A program made the position numbers and the translations under genes. Below, one piece after another: positions 39,901 through 54,900 of a stretch of 64,000 nucleotides of DNA (positions within the stretch are counted from its first letter, which is position 1; each line of letters opens with the position of its first letter). Source of the DNA: Phytophthora quininea (Eukaryota; Oomycota; Peronosporomycetes; Peronosporales; Peronosporaceae); NCBI GenBank assembly GCA_011947345.1, contig JAAVTG010000117.1, forward strand, positions 62,001-126,000. The letters run 5' to 3'. The notes under the pieces were generated by a model. It was not told the origin of the DNA, searched no databases, and worked only from the letters and a program-made list of their open reading frames with translations.

Positions 39901-42900
39901 TGTCGTATCGGGTGGACAGACCTTCCCATTGCAAGCTGCAGCACGGGTCGTGCAGGACGTTAGCTGCTCTCCACCGCAAATTCGGATCTAACATGGCGAC
40001 GAAATGGCCGCCGCGAGGGAAATAATTACGATAAAACAAGGCGGGGGTAAACGATCCATTTTGTAATTTCTACCTGGTAATAACCTGGAAACTATCTGGT
40101 AAATACCCATCCCTACTGCGGTGGCTGCCGGGCCGAAGGCCAACCGAAAACATCCAGAAGCAAGGAAATGATTAACTTCGCATTCAAATATCCCACTCAA
40201 ATTCAGTCATCATTCAGCAGATCAAATTTCAGAATAGCAAATACAGTCAATCCTGTCCTAACTGATAGTTGCCGTTGCTCGCCTTGCTATCAGGTATAGC
40301 AATAATATCAAATAGAGGAGGATGGCACTTTTGCGTGAAGCCAGAATTTTTACTCGGCTGGAGCAACAGCATCGCAATAAAACACCAGAAAAGACTTATT
40401 TTCATCATTAGGGTGCTTATTAGTGTCGTAGTCGCAGTGAAAGCGAGTTTTGCGGTCAAATTTTTGTCCAGCCCAACTTCCCTATGGAAATCGCTGTCTC
40501 AGACGGCAATTCCCCATGTTTTTGCTCTAGGACCCCATACAAATTTCGATATAAACTATCACTTTTGTGCCTCAGCAGCACCAAGTATGGGATCAGACAG
40601 TGATATCAACTTTTGTATACTTTGACTAGGGAACCGAGTCGGTGGATCGTGATGGCATCAAATATACCAGTATATCAGGGATGAGAGGGAACAATTAGGA
40701 CAGGATTGACTGTACCCCCCCAACCATAAGAACAACCAGGAAACAAGTTAGGCATCTGAATCAACTCAACTTACTATTGCTACTACCCAGAGAACTTAAT
40801 CGGACAAAAATCCAGTTTGCCGGGAGTAGATCCCAACGCGCAGGGCTTCTAGCAAAGATTGGCTGTAACATGCGCCGCTGCAAGTAAGTTTCATGCTCCC
40901 CGGCATCCAAACGCGCTATCGCCTCCGTCGTGAAAGCGCAAAAAATCTGGTAGCGTATACATAGCGACCTCCGTAATCCAATTTCCGCAGCGTTTATAAC
41001 GACCCCGTAAGCCATCAGGAATATGCTCCAGTTGACAGAGCTTACAGCCAACAAATAGCCCACCGATCCAATGATATCGAGGCGTCCGGATCTACTGCTA
41101 CAGCTCTAGCCAACTGCGCAGCGTACTGTCCTAAAGCCCACTTCCAGTTTTTCCAAATCAAGATCAAGCCCCCTCCCCTCCAGCTCCAAGACTACTATGC
41201 GACCGGTCACCATTCTCCTTGCCGGGCTTGTCGCAGTCGCCGCCTTGTCAAGCAGTGACGCGGCGATTTCTTCCGAACAGTTGCAAACTTCCACTGCGTC
41301 CGAAATCTCATCTCCGGAGTTAGTCGGTTCGACCGATGGCGCCCCAACCAGGTTTCTGCTGCAATCCAGCAAGACGGCCGATGACGGGAAAACGGGCACC
41401 GAAGACGGGGCGACGATGCCGAAGAAGAACGTGCAGCGACGCCAAGGCTACAGGAACTGGTCAATAAGTTCCTGTACACCAAGACGTTGCACACTCTCGA
41501 CGACCACAAGTTTGACGCCTGGCTAAAGGCGAACGACCCCACCGGCAAGTATTGGGAAATATGGAAGGCTGCTGGCAACAACAAACCAGTCTTGATGGAC
41601 ACTGTCCATGCGAAGATGAAAATGGCTGGCTGGAACCCGAACTCTTTGGGAAAGCACCTGAATATCGACACGATTCGCAAGGACTGGGCACCGGACATGC
41701 TCAAGCACGATACGGACTGGGTGCTTTGGAAAGGCTTCACCGTGTGGTGGGCCAAAACTCAATCCCGTAACTCACCGAAGCGGCTGAGGGTAGCTGATCT
41801 AAACTAGGTAGTGGAAATACACCACCTAACGTCAAAAATGAACGCATCTGGGTCCTCTTTAGTCCTCTTCAGCACGACCAACAGCTCCAGCCGAAGCAAG
41901 AGGAGCGGAGCATCTTTTCCACTGACACACCTCCTGTCGTGAGTAAGTGAATCGATGGCCGTTCCAAAACAATCTCCTCGTTGGTCTCCAGATATTCACA
42001 AGGGACACCACTGAAAACGTGAAAGCATTCCTCGACTACGTAACGTCGGTTTGATCCCATCGTCAAATTCATTTTACAGCGGCAGCTTTGAGTGAAAGCC
42101 CTTCAACACTCCACACCGGTATTTCAGGCGCCAGATACAGTCGTGTTGTCTTCCTTTTCCTCCCCGCAGCTGCCGCGTCCACGATAGTTGGGAGTGCTTG
42201 TGTGTGTGTGTGGGGGGTCGGGAAAATAGATCGTGGTTTGCTTTAATCCTGGTGCTCCTGATGAGTATGTTCATGTGATACCAGTCTTTTGACTTGCTCT
42301 TCGTCGTGCCGGTTTCCAATAGCTCCTCCCTGGAAGATGAGTGGTTGTCGGGCATGTAAACCGCTCGATGTCAGTTCCAAAAGGAAGCAACAAGAATTTC
42401 TGACATGGCTCATATCTAGCGACGACCCCACCGTAAGTGTCGACACGAGACTGTTCTCAAGTTCTGGGTCGTTTATTGTGGAATTCGATGCAGTGCACTC
42501 GCACGTTCTCGAGGAGATCCTCGTCTAGTAGTCGCACTTTGGTGCATCGTTCACAATCCACAGTGGCATTCGTACAGGTTGGTCCCTCTCGGGCTGCCGC
42601 TTTCACGAAAACTGGGGTGCTTTCGATAGTCCGTTCACTTGGGCAACAAGGTTCTCCTCTGCTTTAATCCTGGCGTTCCTGATAAGCATACCCACGTGAC
42701 GCTTTAGCTTATAGTTAAACAGATTTCGGCAGAAGTACAATGTTCAGGCGCGACGTTGTCATTCTACGGCACAGGAACGCGACCGCACACTCTGTTGACT
42801 TCGAAGTCGTCGCCGTAGGCATGTCTAACATGGAAAGGTATCTTCCGGCAATCTTTGCGAAGACCCTACGAGAGGTGTTTGAAGCATCGCATTAAATTCC

Positions 42901-45900
42901 AAAGAAACGACCCAGCAGTCTCGCATTGAGTTTGCGGTGTTTACGGCGCAGCTGCATTGGATACCCAAATTGACCAACGTAGAACGGTTAACAAATCATC
43001 AGACGTCATTGCATCGTAGATAGAGATTCTCAAGCTCGTTCCCGCTAATGAGAAAGATCGTTTTCCGCCGACGATAAAAAGCGGCGGACAGGATTTTATT
43101 TTTTTTCCAAAGGGGGTACTTGGCCATGAAACCAGGGCAATGGAAACCACAGTGTTGCTTCATACCTTCAGTTGGAAATATTGATCAGGCTATCGTGAGC
43201 TCCAGGCCACCGTTATGTTCTTTTGTAGAAGAAAACTCGCCTTGTGATGGGTGTCGAGGCAAACGTGAAGATTTCACGAACGAGAGCTTGGGTGAGGTCT
43301 GGAAGTGGCTTCGTCTGAGACTTTGCTGGTCTTTGCCTTTTCGGCTGCGAACAGCTATTGCCACTCGACATCACGCTCAGAAACGCGAGTTTGTTCTCCT
43401 TCGCTGGCGGATCACGTACTCGTTTCAGTATCGTGAGATGGTGCTTGCGCAAGGCGTCGAAGTACTGGAAATAATTGGGCGTAGCGACGATCTCGAGGTG
43501 TTCCAGAGTTTGATTCAATTCGAGCATCTCCAGAAGTGCGGTCGCTACCTCGGCCGATTGATCCACCTCCTCATCAAGAGGGCAAGTGTCAATGCGCATC
43601 TTTTGGACGCACTGACTCAGCGGATCATTCGTGTTGCTCAACTGCGCCACAAGTGCTTTGACATCATCGTACCAGCTTAAAGTTAGTGATGGAAGAGGCC
43701 TGCCTTCTCTGTGGTAGTCGTCAAAATTGAGGTCAACACCAACAAAAACATTGTCGTCTAATGCCAGATATCGCAAATTGGGACAGCTTCGAAGAGCCCA
43801 ATGCTGCTTCATCCCCGGCTCGATTCGATGCAGTTGAGGGGGTCTAGATCATTTGTTTCCAGCGACGTTAAAGACTTTCCAACAGTCTCAAGAAACCTCG
43901 GTAACCCACTGTAATCTTAGACTACTACATCACACTCAAAGTCAGAGTTGCTAAACGCAAGCTGAAGCGAGATTAATCCGGGCATGGTCGCTTCTACCCC
44001 ACTGGGCTCATCAAATGCCAAATCTTCACGCCGAACTTGGCATCGGCCTAAACCTGGAATTATAGCCTCTACGAACTCGCTTTCTCCATCGTCACTGAAC
44101 GCTCGAACATTCTCAATAAGCGTCTCAAACACTATCAGATCAGAGCTTTGTTTAGGAAGCCCTCGAGCAGTAAATTCCCAGCGGATTGAAGCACTAGGTT
44201 TCAGTGTAGCAGTGCGACTGCCGACATTGCCTGGGAGCTACCAAACAGCTCTTCTTCTGGACGGTTGGAATTCACGACAGCTGCGAATGCTTCCATATCT
44301 TCTGCACTCATTGTTGCGATCTCCATGATCTCAATCGCTTCAACTGCCGAGTATCTCCGTGCTCGCTTCGAGAAGATACCGTAAGCCAGCCATTTCCAAC
44401 TTTCGGCTGTGTTTCGTATACTTGATAGTTCGCGCATATTGACCGAAATCTTCTTGGTCGTTTGATTAAAAACCATAGCAGAGAAAACTGCCTCAACGTC
44501 TTGGGGTGCCACCTCGCTACTAAATGATAAATGAACCGAACCCAACTGCAACGAATTTGGCCCATTGCCATCGTCACTCAACGGATAGTAGCTCGTGCTA
44601 GCTAGTTCAGAAGCCCGAGGTGTTTTAGCACATTCCTCATGAATTGTCCAAAAACACTCACCAATTTCCGATCGTCACAAGTCAGATCTTCGCGAAAGTC
44701 CACGTGCAGATCGAGTTGCGAGAACCAAACATTCTCACGCATCATCCGCTGTATCATCTGTATGCTCTGAGCCGTCAGCGATGCCGATTCGAGGCTTGCC
44801 AGCACCGGTTCGAGCACAAATGTGCATTGCAGCGTTCCCGGCGGAATGTGTAGTCCCGAGTGGAGCCTGTTGTAGTCTTCCCACTGCTTTTGCTCTCTCG
44901 TTCAGCTGCCATAATAGCTGCGAGTTCGTCTCTAGTGCCTGATCCGAGCGCCTCTCCACAGAGTTCATCTACCCTCCGCCAATACATCAGTCCAATTGGA
45001 ATTTGAATGTCCACTCCACTACTGTCATTCGTAAAACTGCTGTCCAAAGCAGCAATCTTCTGCAATGTATCCAAGTACCCTCGCTTCGATTCTCTCGCTG
45101 AGAGATGCCACAGTAGTAAAGAAGAGTTTCGTGCACCATTTTCTTAAACCTGTACGTCTCCGCTCCTCGTTGGTCAATCTCAAGAAAGTAGCGCACTGGA
45201 ATGCCCAGTTCAAAGAGTTCTTCTCCATCAGTGCCTAAATTCACTCCACAATATCTAGAGAGAAGAAATTTCCACGCATTCTTATCCACTCGCTCTACTG
45301 CTGCCAAGAGCGCCAAGGCGTCCCGAGACTTCCAATACTTTCGAAATGGCTTCTGTGGTGAGGCAATAACTTTTCTTCAGGGCACAGCGATCACCAGACG
45401 ACGATGTTCGGAGCTCCAGATATTCGACTCCTCTCTTGGGTAGCAGAACTTGATTCCCCTTCCGCGAAACGCGTTCAGCCATGGCGCCAAGAAGCCCCAG
45501 CGCTCCTCCATCAGTTTGCAATTGAAACTTCTTGAAGAATTTCAGCCAATGATCATTGTCTGCGACGTGTGCAGAATAACGTTTGTTTAATGACGGCAAC
45601 CTCTCGATCACTAGAGCCGCAGAATGAGCCCTTCTGGAGCCCCCCTAAAGCCAGCGATACAGCTATTGGTCGCAGACTCGTTCTCGATGCAATGGTGTCA
45701 GGTGATCTCGCTAGTTATGGATTTGGAGCGGCGCATCAATCGGCTCGACCAAGTTATTGGGTTTGATATGGACCAGAGGCCTTCGAGCTGTCGTCGACAG
45801 CAAACATTCGAGTGTAGGGAAACTCGTCCACAGTGAGCCTCACTATGGCTGTGGCTGTTCCCGCAACCACTGCTCCGAGCCATCTCTGGTGGAGGTCAAA

Positions 45901-48900
45901 CAGTTCAACGAACGTTGGACCATTTTCCAGACTACCCGATCCACCAGACAGTGATACAAGAAGCTGCAGCTCAAGGCAAACTCTGGGTGCTTGAGATATT
46001 GGAGGAAGATCGACCTTTGAGAAATATTCAGTGGGGAGACTGCCGAGTGTTTGCAGCAAGAAACAAACTGGGATGTTGTGTGGTACGCGTCCCTTGTTCG
46101 GATGGCTGGGAGACTCAGCTTGTGCGTGCTGCAGCTAGTCAGAACAACTTGGAACAACTTAAGTTGCTGTTTGCTCGAGGAGTTAGAGCGAACCACACGG
46201 ACTCTTCAGTCTTCTTCGATCCAAAAACGGATGTAGTTACTTCAATCGCGCGTTTTCTGCCGGAAAATGAGATCGTAGGAGACGAGGAGAGGAGATCGTC
46301 AAACAAGAATTTGTTCACGCAGCTGGGCATGGAGATCTCGACTTCATGAAGTGGATCGATGCCGAGTGGATGCCGATGTATGAAACAAGGAGCACGTATG
46401 CGACGTCGTTAGTGCGGTTCTGTGAGTTTGGTCATCCGGAAGTCGTACATTGGCTTTTCGTACGTAGGCGTGAACTTGAGCCCGCAGAGGTATCCCAAAT
46501 GATGTTTTCAGCGGCGAAAGGTGGTCATTTAAATGTCGTTGAGTGGCTGCATGATAAATCCTCTGGTTCTCAACTCTGCGAGAGAGAAATCTGCCAGGAT
46601 GGACACAACATGGCTGTCATGGACATCGCAACGCAGAGCGGGAATCTGGACGTGCTCAAGTTCTTTCGACGACGAAAGAGAAGGCCAGTAAATATCTGAA
46701 ATACACGACTTGGGCCATGGACAACGCCGCTGAACTTGGACATTTGAATGTTGTGCAATGGTTGCATGCCAACCGATCTGAAGGTTGTACGACGTCTGCT
46801 ATCGTTCTGCACACTTCGGCCACATGGAAGTGGTTGGAAAACATCGCTCTGGTAGGTGCACGACTGCAGCGATGGACCGCGTCGTTGATCAAGCAGGTCT
46901 CAAAGCCGACAACTCGAAAGAAGTCCAGGAAAAACAGTTCATATTGTTGGAGTATCTGTATTCAAATCGGTCGAAAAGCTGTTCAACTGAAGCAATGGAC
47001 TTTGCTGCTGCCACTGGCGATCTAAAGCGACTTGAGTGGTTGCGTTTATACACGAAAGCAGGTTGCGCAAAGGCGGCAACGCATAAAGCCGCAGCAAACG
47101 GCCACTTGGGTGTCGTCAAGTAGCTGCATAAGAACACCAGCGCCGGCTGTTCTACTACGCCGATGAACGAAGCTGTGGCTACTGGTCGACTCGACATTGT
47201 CCGGTGGCTCCACGAAAACCGAACCGAGGGATGTACTCCCAAGCGTTCAACAACGCTACTAGCGAATACTCTATCAGAGGTCGTCACATTTCCGTAGTTC
47301 GTCATGCGCATTTACCGGTGATTCGGTGGATCGTTGAAAACTGCAGCAAACTCCCGATTAAAGAGACTTCGAAAGATGCGATTACTTGCGTCGATTTTGA
47401 GGTTGCGATGCGTCTTCGTGCACACAGTTCATTTAACTACGCGTGTGGCGAGCTAGAAGCGATCAAGAATATCTCCACAAAACGAGATTGTCCAGAAATT
47501 GTTGCATGGGTGGAAGAAAAGCTTCAGTTCAAATCCAGCAAGGTAATTGACTGGCCAAACGCAATATTAAAGCAAAGTCGAGAATTGTAATACATAGGTC
47601 AGCTAGGCAAGGTCTTGGGGAATATGGCGAGTCGCCCGAGCCACAAGTTTTCAACAAGTTCACGAACGACAGAATCGAGTAGTATACACTGCGGCTGCGT
47701 GACAAGCAAACAGTTTTCACACAGATCGGACACAAGATTTGCCTTTGGGGCAAGAGGAAAACGATTAGGAAAAGTGGTGTACGAAGGACGCACAATCGGC
47801 ATCGAGAAGCAGCTACTATCGACGTTTGGTGTCTGGAAGAAGATGGGGGTTCGGACTGAATGAAACCATTTTAAGCACGAACGTTGAGATTTGGCTGTGA
47901 CTACACTTTTATTTTTATTTTTACTGGTTTGAAGCTCCGACAATTGGAGAGCTATTGTTGAAGGAACGGAAGTCGCTGTGGTGTCAGAAGTGTCCTTAGA
48001 AAATGGGCCTCGAGCATCTCACAAGTCATCCAGCACCACTTTTTGAGTGATGTCAAACCCAATATCCACACCCCACACAAATTGAGGAATGGTGTTCAGC
48101 AGTTTTTTCAACTCTGGGTCTGTCTTCTTCAGTTTGTGCTCTGCTAGTACCGATCGCAGAAACGTGTAGGATATTCCTTTCGCGATGTTCGTTTGTGGTG
48201 GATTTCCCCGCATCATCCACAGCCTTTTGGAGGTCGCCAATCGTTAGAATCGGGCCCGGGAGGGAATTCAAGGTAGCCTCTTTTAGGCCCAATATCTCTA
48301 AGCTGTCCCACCCTGTCACCATCATTTGCGGTGTCGAGAATGATCTCTTGGTGTCCAAAGCTGACCACGATTTCCTTCGGTACGGCAAAAATGAGCGCAG
48401 CCTTTCTTGGATCATTCCACACCGTGTCCAATAGCTTGAGCCGATTCAGTACGTTTAGAACACCTTCTCCGCTGACAGGATGCGTCCGAGCTATCGTCAT
48501 TTGAAACATTCTCAGCGTGGAACGTTTCTTGTGATAATAAAAGAGTCGATCGCCGCAGAGTTCTTCGCCCGTGGGACAAAGTACGGGCCCCCAACTAGCG
48601 TTTCGGTCGAGAACTCATCGTCAAAGTAGCAGTAGCGTTCATCCTTGTGAACAGATGCCGATGCTTCTGTCGAAAACAACACAATCTCCGTTGGCTTCTG
48701 CTTTGTCATTTTATCCATCCACTGGGTGAACATGTTGGTGAAAGCCTTTGGCCCGTCATCACCAGATCCCCTGGACTCGTCCTTTTCATCAGATCCCCTG
48801 GACTCATCCTTTTCATCCATCCTGCGTGCTTTAACCTTTTCTCCATCTACTAAAAGATCGTGCACCTTCTTTTCAAACAGAGTTCCTCGAAGCGAAGCAG

Positions 48901-51900
48901 CAGCGTTATTACCCGCGAAAGCCATGAGAATTTCACTCTGCTTGTAGTCGGTAATATGTTGAAATCGCTCCACCAGCAAGTGTTCCACAAATCCGGAGGT
49001 CGTGACGGTATATTCCCGCCAGTTGTCTGCAAGTGGTTCGTAGTGACAAATCCGGTGGTGTTCCTTTTCGTTGTCTTTCCTCTCGATAGTGCGCTCCACA
49101 TATTCGAGATTTTGGAACTGGCGAATCGTGTTCACAATCTTGGTTTGACGCTTATCGAGGAATTCTGGATCTACATCCAGACATTCCCGAGCCATGCCAC
49201 CGGAAATTCGAAATCGACCCTCAACAAGCGGTACCACCGATTCCGTTGCACTGCTTGCTGCTTCCGTGTCGGCATGCAAGAGCTTCAAACCGAGTTCATG
49301 GGCGACCGTTCGGAGGTCAGCGACATTCCATAGCGGCATGATCAGTATTGGGAACAGATTGCTCTTGTCAATTTTGCCGAACCAGCCCTCGTTTGGGCTT
49401 GTGAATATCACAGCTTTGATACCCACGGGGGCACGTCCGGCGGTCCATCAGCCAGGAAAATAACCTTCTCCCCTGCGAATCTCTTGCTTGCCTGGATAAG
49501 ATCACCCATTCTGACAGAGCTGCTTGACTCCGTCTGCGGTTTAGTCTCGCCTGGCTTCCACACCGCCACTTCTCTCAGCTTGGATGAGAGCCCATCTTTC
49601 ACATACGAGGCCACGATGACTGTGTTGGCCTTGAACTGTAGGCGATAGCGCCTAAAGAAGTACACTAAGAAGAGAGACTTGCCAATGCCTACGATCAAAA
49701 AGTGTTAGCATTTCGGAGTAGCAACTACCATCGTCCAAAACTTACCAGGCGTCCCAGTGATCGTGACATAGTGCGCGTCTTAGTAGTAGACCAACGGTAT
49801 GGTCGTAGTAAGTCGGGTAGCAATCACGGACGTAAAACATCGAGTGTGGGTATGGGGGATCCATGGGAATATCTTGTCGGAACTTCATCATACCCCTGGC
49901 GGCGCCACGTTATCGTCGTCCTTGTTGTCCTCGTTGTCCTCGTCATTGTCTTCGTCGGCCTCCCCAACACTGTCCTTCTCTTCGAATTCATCAGCATCAG
50001 ACATGCTGTCGTAGTGCGAGAGCCGCTGCTTCTTCGAGTTGCCAGGCTGCCGAGGTCCTGCCATCATCTTTGACCGAAGAAAGCCTTTCCAAACTAATAT
50101 TTTCGGCAACACTTTTTATCATTCGACAGCAAAATACTGGCAGCAGTGCCAAATTGGCATGTTGGACTGCCAATATATTATCAAGCAACACGTCGAAGTA
50201 TTCGTCAAAGCTGTGCTTATTTGCAGCCGCCCTTGTGTTACCTTTTCCGTCTGGACAGCTTTGCTGCTAAAAAGCTATATTGATCGCATTTACTGCACCA
50301 TCAACTGCATCCAGAGTTTGTCGTGACCTGAAGCTTCTTGACCACTCTCTGATAGCTTGTACAGTCTGGAGAATTTTAGCTCGATCTCCACTTATTGCCA
50401 TTGGCATGGCGAGGTTCGTGAACGAGTAACCCTCGCGTTCTCTAGCGCTCGCATAGATTGTCTCGTGATGTCTTCTCGATCCATTTGACTCTCAAAATCT
50501 CCTAATCAAGAGCACAGTGCGCATGGAGGTAGAGAATCACCTCGAATTCAGAGTAACGAAGAATGGAATGAATATTCTTCAGGGCGTGTAGCTCGGGGAA
50601 TATCGTAAGACGCCACCGAATCACTGGTAGATGACCAGGCCGGGCATTGAGTAGCCGACTTGAGCCGCCGATAACGGCGCCACAAGCACAGCTGAATGCG
50701 CGGTCAGCATCAACTTGATCATTACGGGGTAGACCCAATGCCAACGACTTTCCTGGTGACTTTTATACAACCGCTTGGCCGTTTCCAAATGCCCATTTGC
50801 CGCAGCTTGTGCCATGGCCTCGTTTGTGTTTACTTCAAAGCAGTTTTTCTTGAGCCACTTGACGATATCCAATCTCCCCCAATGTGCAGCGGAATCCATC
50901 GCTTTCGATGAGCAGCACGTACGCATACGCGCTCCTTCATATGCGTGTGAATACAATTCTCTCGGCTTGATGTGGGTGTTCAGCATTGCATCACGGGCAA
51001 ATTCCCACTGGCTGCTGCATGTCGACCACTCTTCCGAACATCGTGATAGCAGCAAGTCAAGAACTGAGATCTGCTGCTCAATGAACGAAGCCGGTGGGTC
51101 TGTTTGTCGACATTGGCAAGACTTCGAAGGCTTCTTGCCCGTGTGGAATACGAGGTTTACCACTTTCTGTACGGTCACCATGGTAACTCGTATCGATCGA
51201 TTGGCGCACAGCCATCGCACCAGATCGAAATGACCTTTGCCTCCTGCCCCACCGATAGCAGCTGACGTACATCCTTCGCTGCAATTATCATGCAGCCACT
51301 AGACGACGTCCAAATGGCCATTTATCGCGGCGTTGTCCATAGCAGCAGTCGTGCGTCCCTCGCGGCGGTTTTCGTGCAACCACTTAACAACATCCAGATA
51401 ACCATTAACTGCTACGCCGTTCATAGCATTCGCTGTGCATCTCAGACGCTTCCTCCTTGCTCTTGGAGTGATTCGTCAACAAGATGCAGGAACTGAAGTG
51501 TCTTGAGGTGTTCATTGGAAGCCACAGTGTCCATACTGACAAATGTTACTTGGCCTCGATAGAGATCGGCGTTCGGATCATTCCCATATTTGTTGTACAG
51601 CCACTGGACGACGTTAAGCTGGCCGCTTTTTGACGCAGCAGATACGACTGTGGACAGACGTGCTGCAAAGCTCAGCTCTTCCATTCGGGAGATCAGCCGC
51701 TGCACTATCAATTGGTGGCCATACACGGCAGCACTGTTCAACGCTGCAGCGTAAGCGCGGGAAGTGCGTGTATCAGTATTAGCTGTTCTGTGGTGAGATG
51801 CTGCCCACCGCACTAGCTCGATATCTCCCGTTCTTGCGGGACGCTCAAGTGCCAAAGGACCAAGTGCTGGTAGCTGGGGTCCATAGCGTTGATCCAGATA

Positions 51901-54900
51901 TTGCAGCAACTCCTTTGGAGTGTCATGTGGCAGATCGATACGCTCTGAACCCGCAAAACCCTTGGCGATCAACAATTTCACTTGTTTGAGGTCGCCTTGG
52001 GAGATCGCTGCTTCTACTAGCTTGTTGCTCTTCACCCTTGATCTCCGAGAGCTGGCACGTAGATTCAGCCACCGCATCAGGTCCCAGTGCTGACTCGTTG
52101 CAGCGTGCACCAAGCAGGACTTTCCCCAACGCATGGTACCTCGAACTTCCTCAAGCAATTGCAATAGCCACAAGTGACCGCCGACAGCTACTTCGGCGAT
52201 CACTCTCTTGTCAATGGGGCAGTCTGCGAACTGCTTCAATAGCCGCACAATCAAAACTCGGTCTGGTCGATGAACAGCTGCAACGAGAGCCAGGCAAAAC
52301 TGGTATCGACGGTAATGAGGCTCTGTATGCACCAACTTCCCACACTCCAGAGACAACTCTCTGCAGCTTGTAGCCCTCGATTCTAACGGGACTCAAACCA
52401 CACGCTTGAGATGGCCGTCCCCACTCCTTCCGGTGCGTTTCTTGCTTGGAATTCCTCGTGCACGACACGATCGACGGTCATTAGTACCACATTGCGACGT
52501 GATCGGCAGCAGACTCTTCTCGAAATGAACTTTGACTCGAAGCCAGAGGTTGGTACTTAATTTTCCGATATTTAGGACTCATTCGTAGACTCCGTCAAAT
52601 GAAGGAGTCCCAGGAATGGTCAAAACTGATATCCGCAGCTCCCATTGGCTGAGGGACGGCGACATTTCTTAGACATCACCAAACGGAAAAGTCCAAGGTT
52701 GGTATCAACACTCACCAACAGTGGTCACTGGCTTTTTCTTAAAGAAACCAATATGTTTATGTTTTTGTTGTAATGTTTTACCAGATCGAATTGATTGCGT
52801 CATAGCTGTCTACATAAAACCGTTTACTCCGATTTGACGTTGATATCCAACCAGCACAATCGCTCGGATTGTCCACTTCTGCATCATCCTCACCTCGGGG
52901 CTGCTCACGACAAACCCCAGAAGGATATGCATGCTCTCAACGAGGGATCCACACAAAAGCTAGTCGCCAAACGACCTACAGTTCATACACGCGCACAACT
53001 CATTGTCCATTTCGCCAGTGCAAGCTCAAGACAACTCCCTGCTTGCCACTCCAAGCACCAGTCATGCAAACGGACCCCGTCTACTTGGAGGCCACCACCC
53101 CCAAGGGAGCCGACAATGTCCCCATCTACGACGAAGCCGCCAAGGCCGCCGCCCGCAACATCAAGCCCAAGTTCCTCCTCTACTCGAGCATCCTCGTCGC
53201 TCTGCTGCAGCCGTTCCAGAGCGGATGGTCGTCGTCGCAGCTCAACCTGGCCCAGTTCAACGACACGGACGAGTGCAACGCGCGTCCCGTGCCCGAGGAC
53301 CGCTGCCTCATGTTCCCGGGCCACTCCAAGCTCGAGTGGACGTTCGCCGTGAACGCCTGGATCTTCGGCGGCATGATCGGCAGTCTGTGCTGCGGCCACT
53401 TCAGCGACCTGTGGGGCCGCAAGAAGCTGTTGTTCGTCAACTGCGTCTTCATGGTGGTGGGCGCCGTCATCCAGACCGCCGTGTCGAACGTGTGGCCGTT
53501 CGCGGTGGGCCGTATGATCGCCGGTATCGCGTCGGGCACCGCCACCGGCACCCTCGGCGCGTACACGAACGAGCTGTCGCCGCCGCACATGCGTAACATC
53601 CTGGGTCTGGGTCTGCAGATCTCGGTGACTATCGGCATTTTGTTCCCCGCGATCTGCTTCTTCTTCGCCAACACGAGTAGCGGCTGGCGCTACCTGGCCG
53701 GTTTCCCGGTGGTGTTGGCGGTGTTGTTCGTGTTGCTGGCTCCGTCGATGTGCGTGGAGAGTCCGGCGTGGCTGCTGATGAAGAACCGTCGCGAGGAGGC
53801 CAAGCAGGTGATCGCTCGTCTGTACGGCGAGGAGAACGTGTACACGGCTCTGTCGTGGATGGAGTCGACGACCAAGCCCGACGCCGAGCAGGGTCTGATC
53901 GAGCCGAGCGCGCAGAAGGAGTCTCTGTTCGCCCCCAAGTACCGTCTTCAGTTGGCGGCCGCCATCCTGCTGTCGTGCGCCCAGCAGCTTTCGGGTATCA
54001 ACGCCGTGTTCTACTACTCGTCCAGCATCTTCTCGGACGCCGGCATCTCGGACCCGCGTGTGGGCACGCTCATCATCAACTTTATCAACATCTGGCCAGC
54101 CTTTTTCACGGGTGTGCTGGCTCAGCGCTTTGGCAACCGTAACATGATCTTGTGGGGCATTGCTGGTATGTTCACCATGGCCGTGCTCATGACGGTGGCG
54201 TTCCTAGTAGACGTGTCTGCCTTGACGGTGGTGTTCACCGCTTTGTACGTGATCGTGTTTGGTGTGACGCTGGGTCCTCTGGTGTTTGTCGTCACGGCCG
54301 ATCTGTTCCCGGACTCGGTGCGTGCGACGGCCACATCCATCGGCATCGGCGCCAACTGGCTGTGCAACCTGATCGTCGGTGTGGCCTACCCATACATCGC
54401 TGATGCGCTCGACGATTGGAGTTACGCGCCGTTTGTTGTGTTGCTCGCGATCTTCTTCTTGCTGTCGCTAAAGCTTGTCCCCGAGACGTCGAACAAGTCT
54501 GCGGAGGAAGTGCAACGTGAATACGAAGAGCGCCGCCGTCAGTAGATGCCAACCAACCACGAAAGAGGACGCGTTATAGTTTTGCTTTGCCTACTTGCTG
54601 AGGACAAGTGCTGCTAAGAAAGATTTCACTCGATAATGATCAAAATACACTTTCCAATTTGCTTCCCCGAGTCTCACAAGAAGCGTGGTATGCATATAAC
54701 TGGCGTGACGATACCGATACTCAGCCTGCTGCCTCAACGCATGCTTTGTCAAAAGGCTAATGGTTTAATAGCTCCCCTATCATCTGTTTTGCTGTCCGAC
54801 GAGCACATAAAAGCAACGTGATGACGTTGAATCGCGATAACATTGCACTACAAATCAACCGCATAATCGCCGAACAACTGAGGGCTCACGCCACACCAGG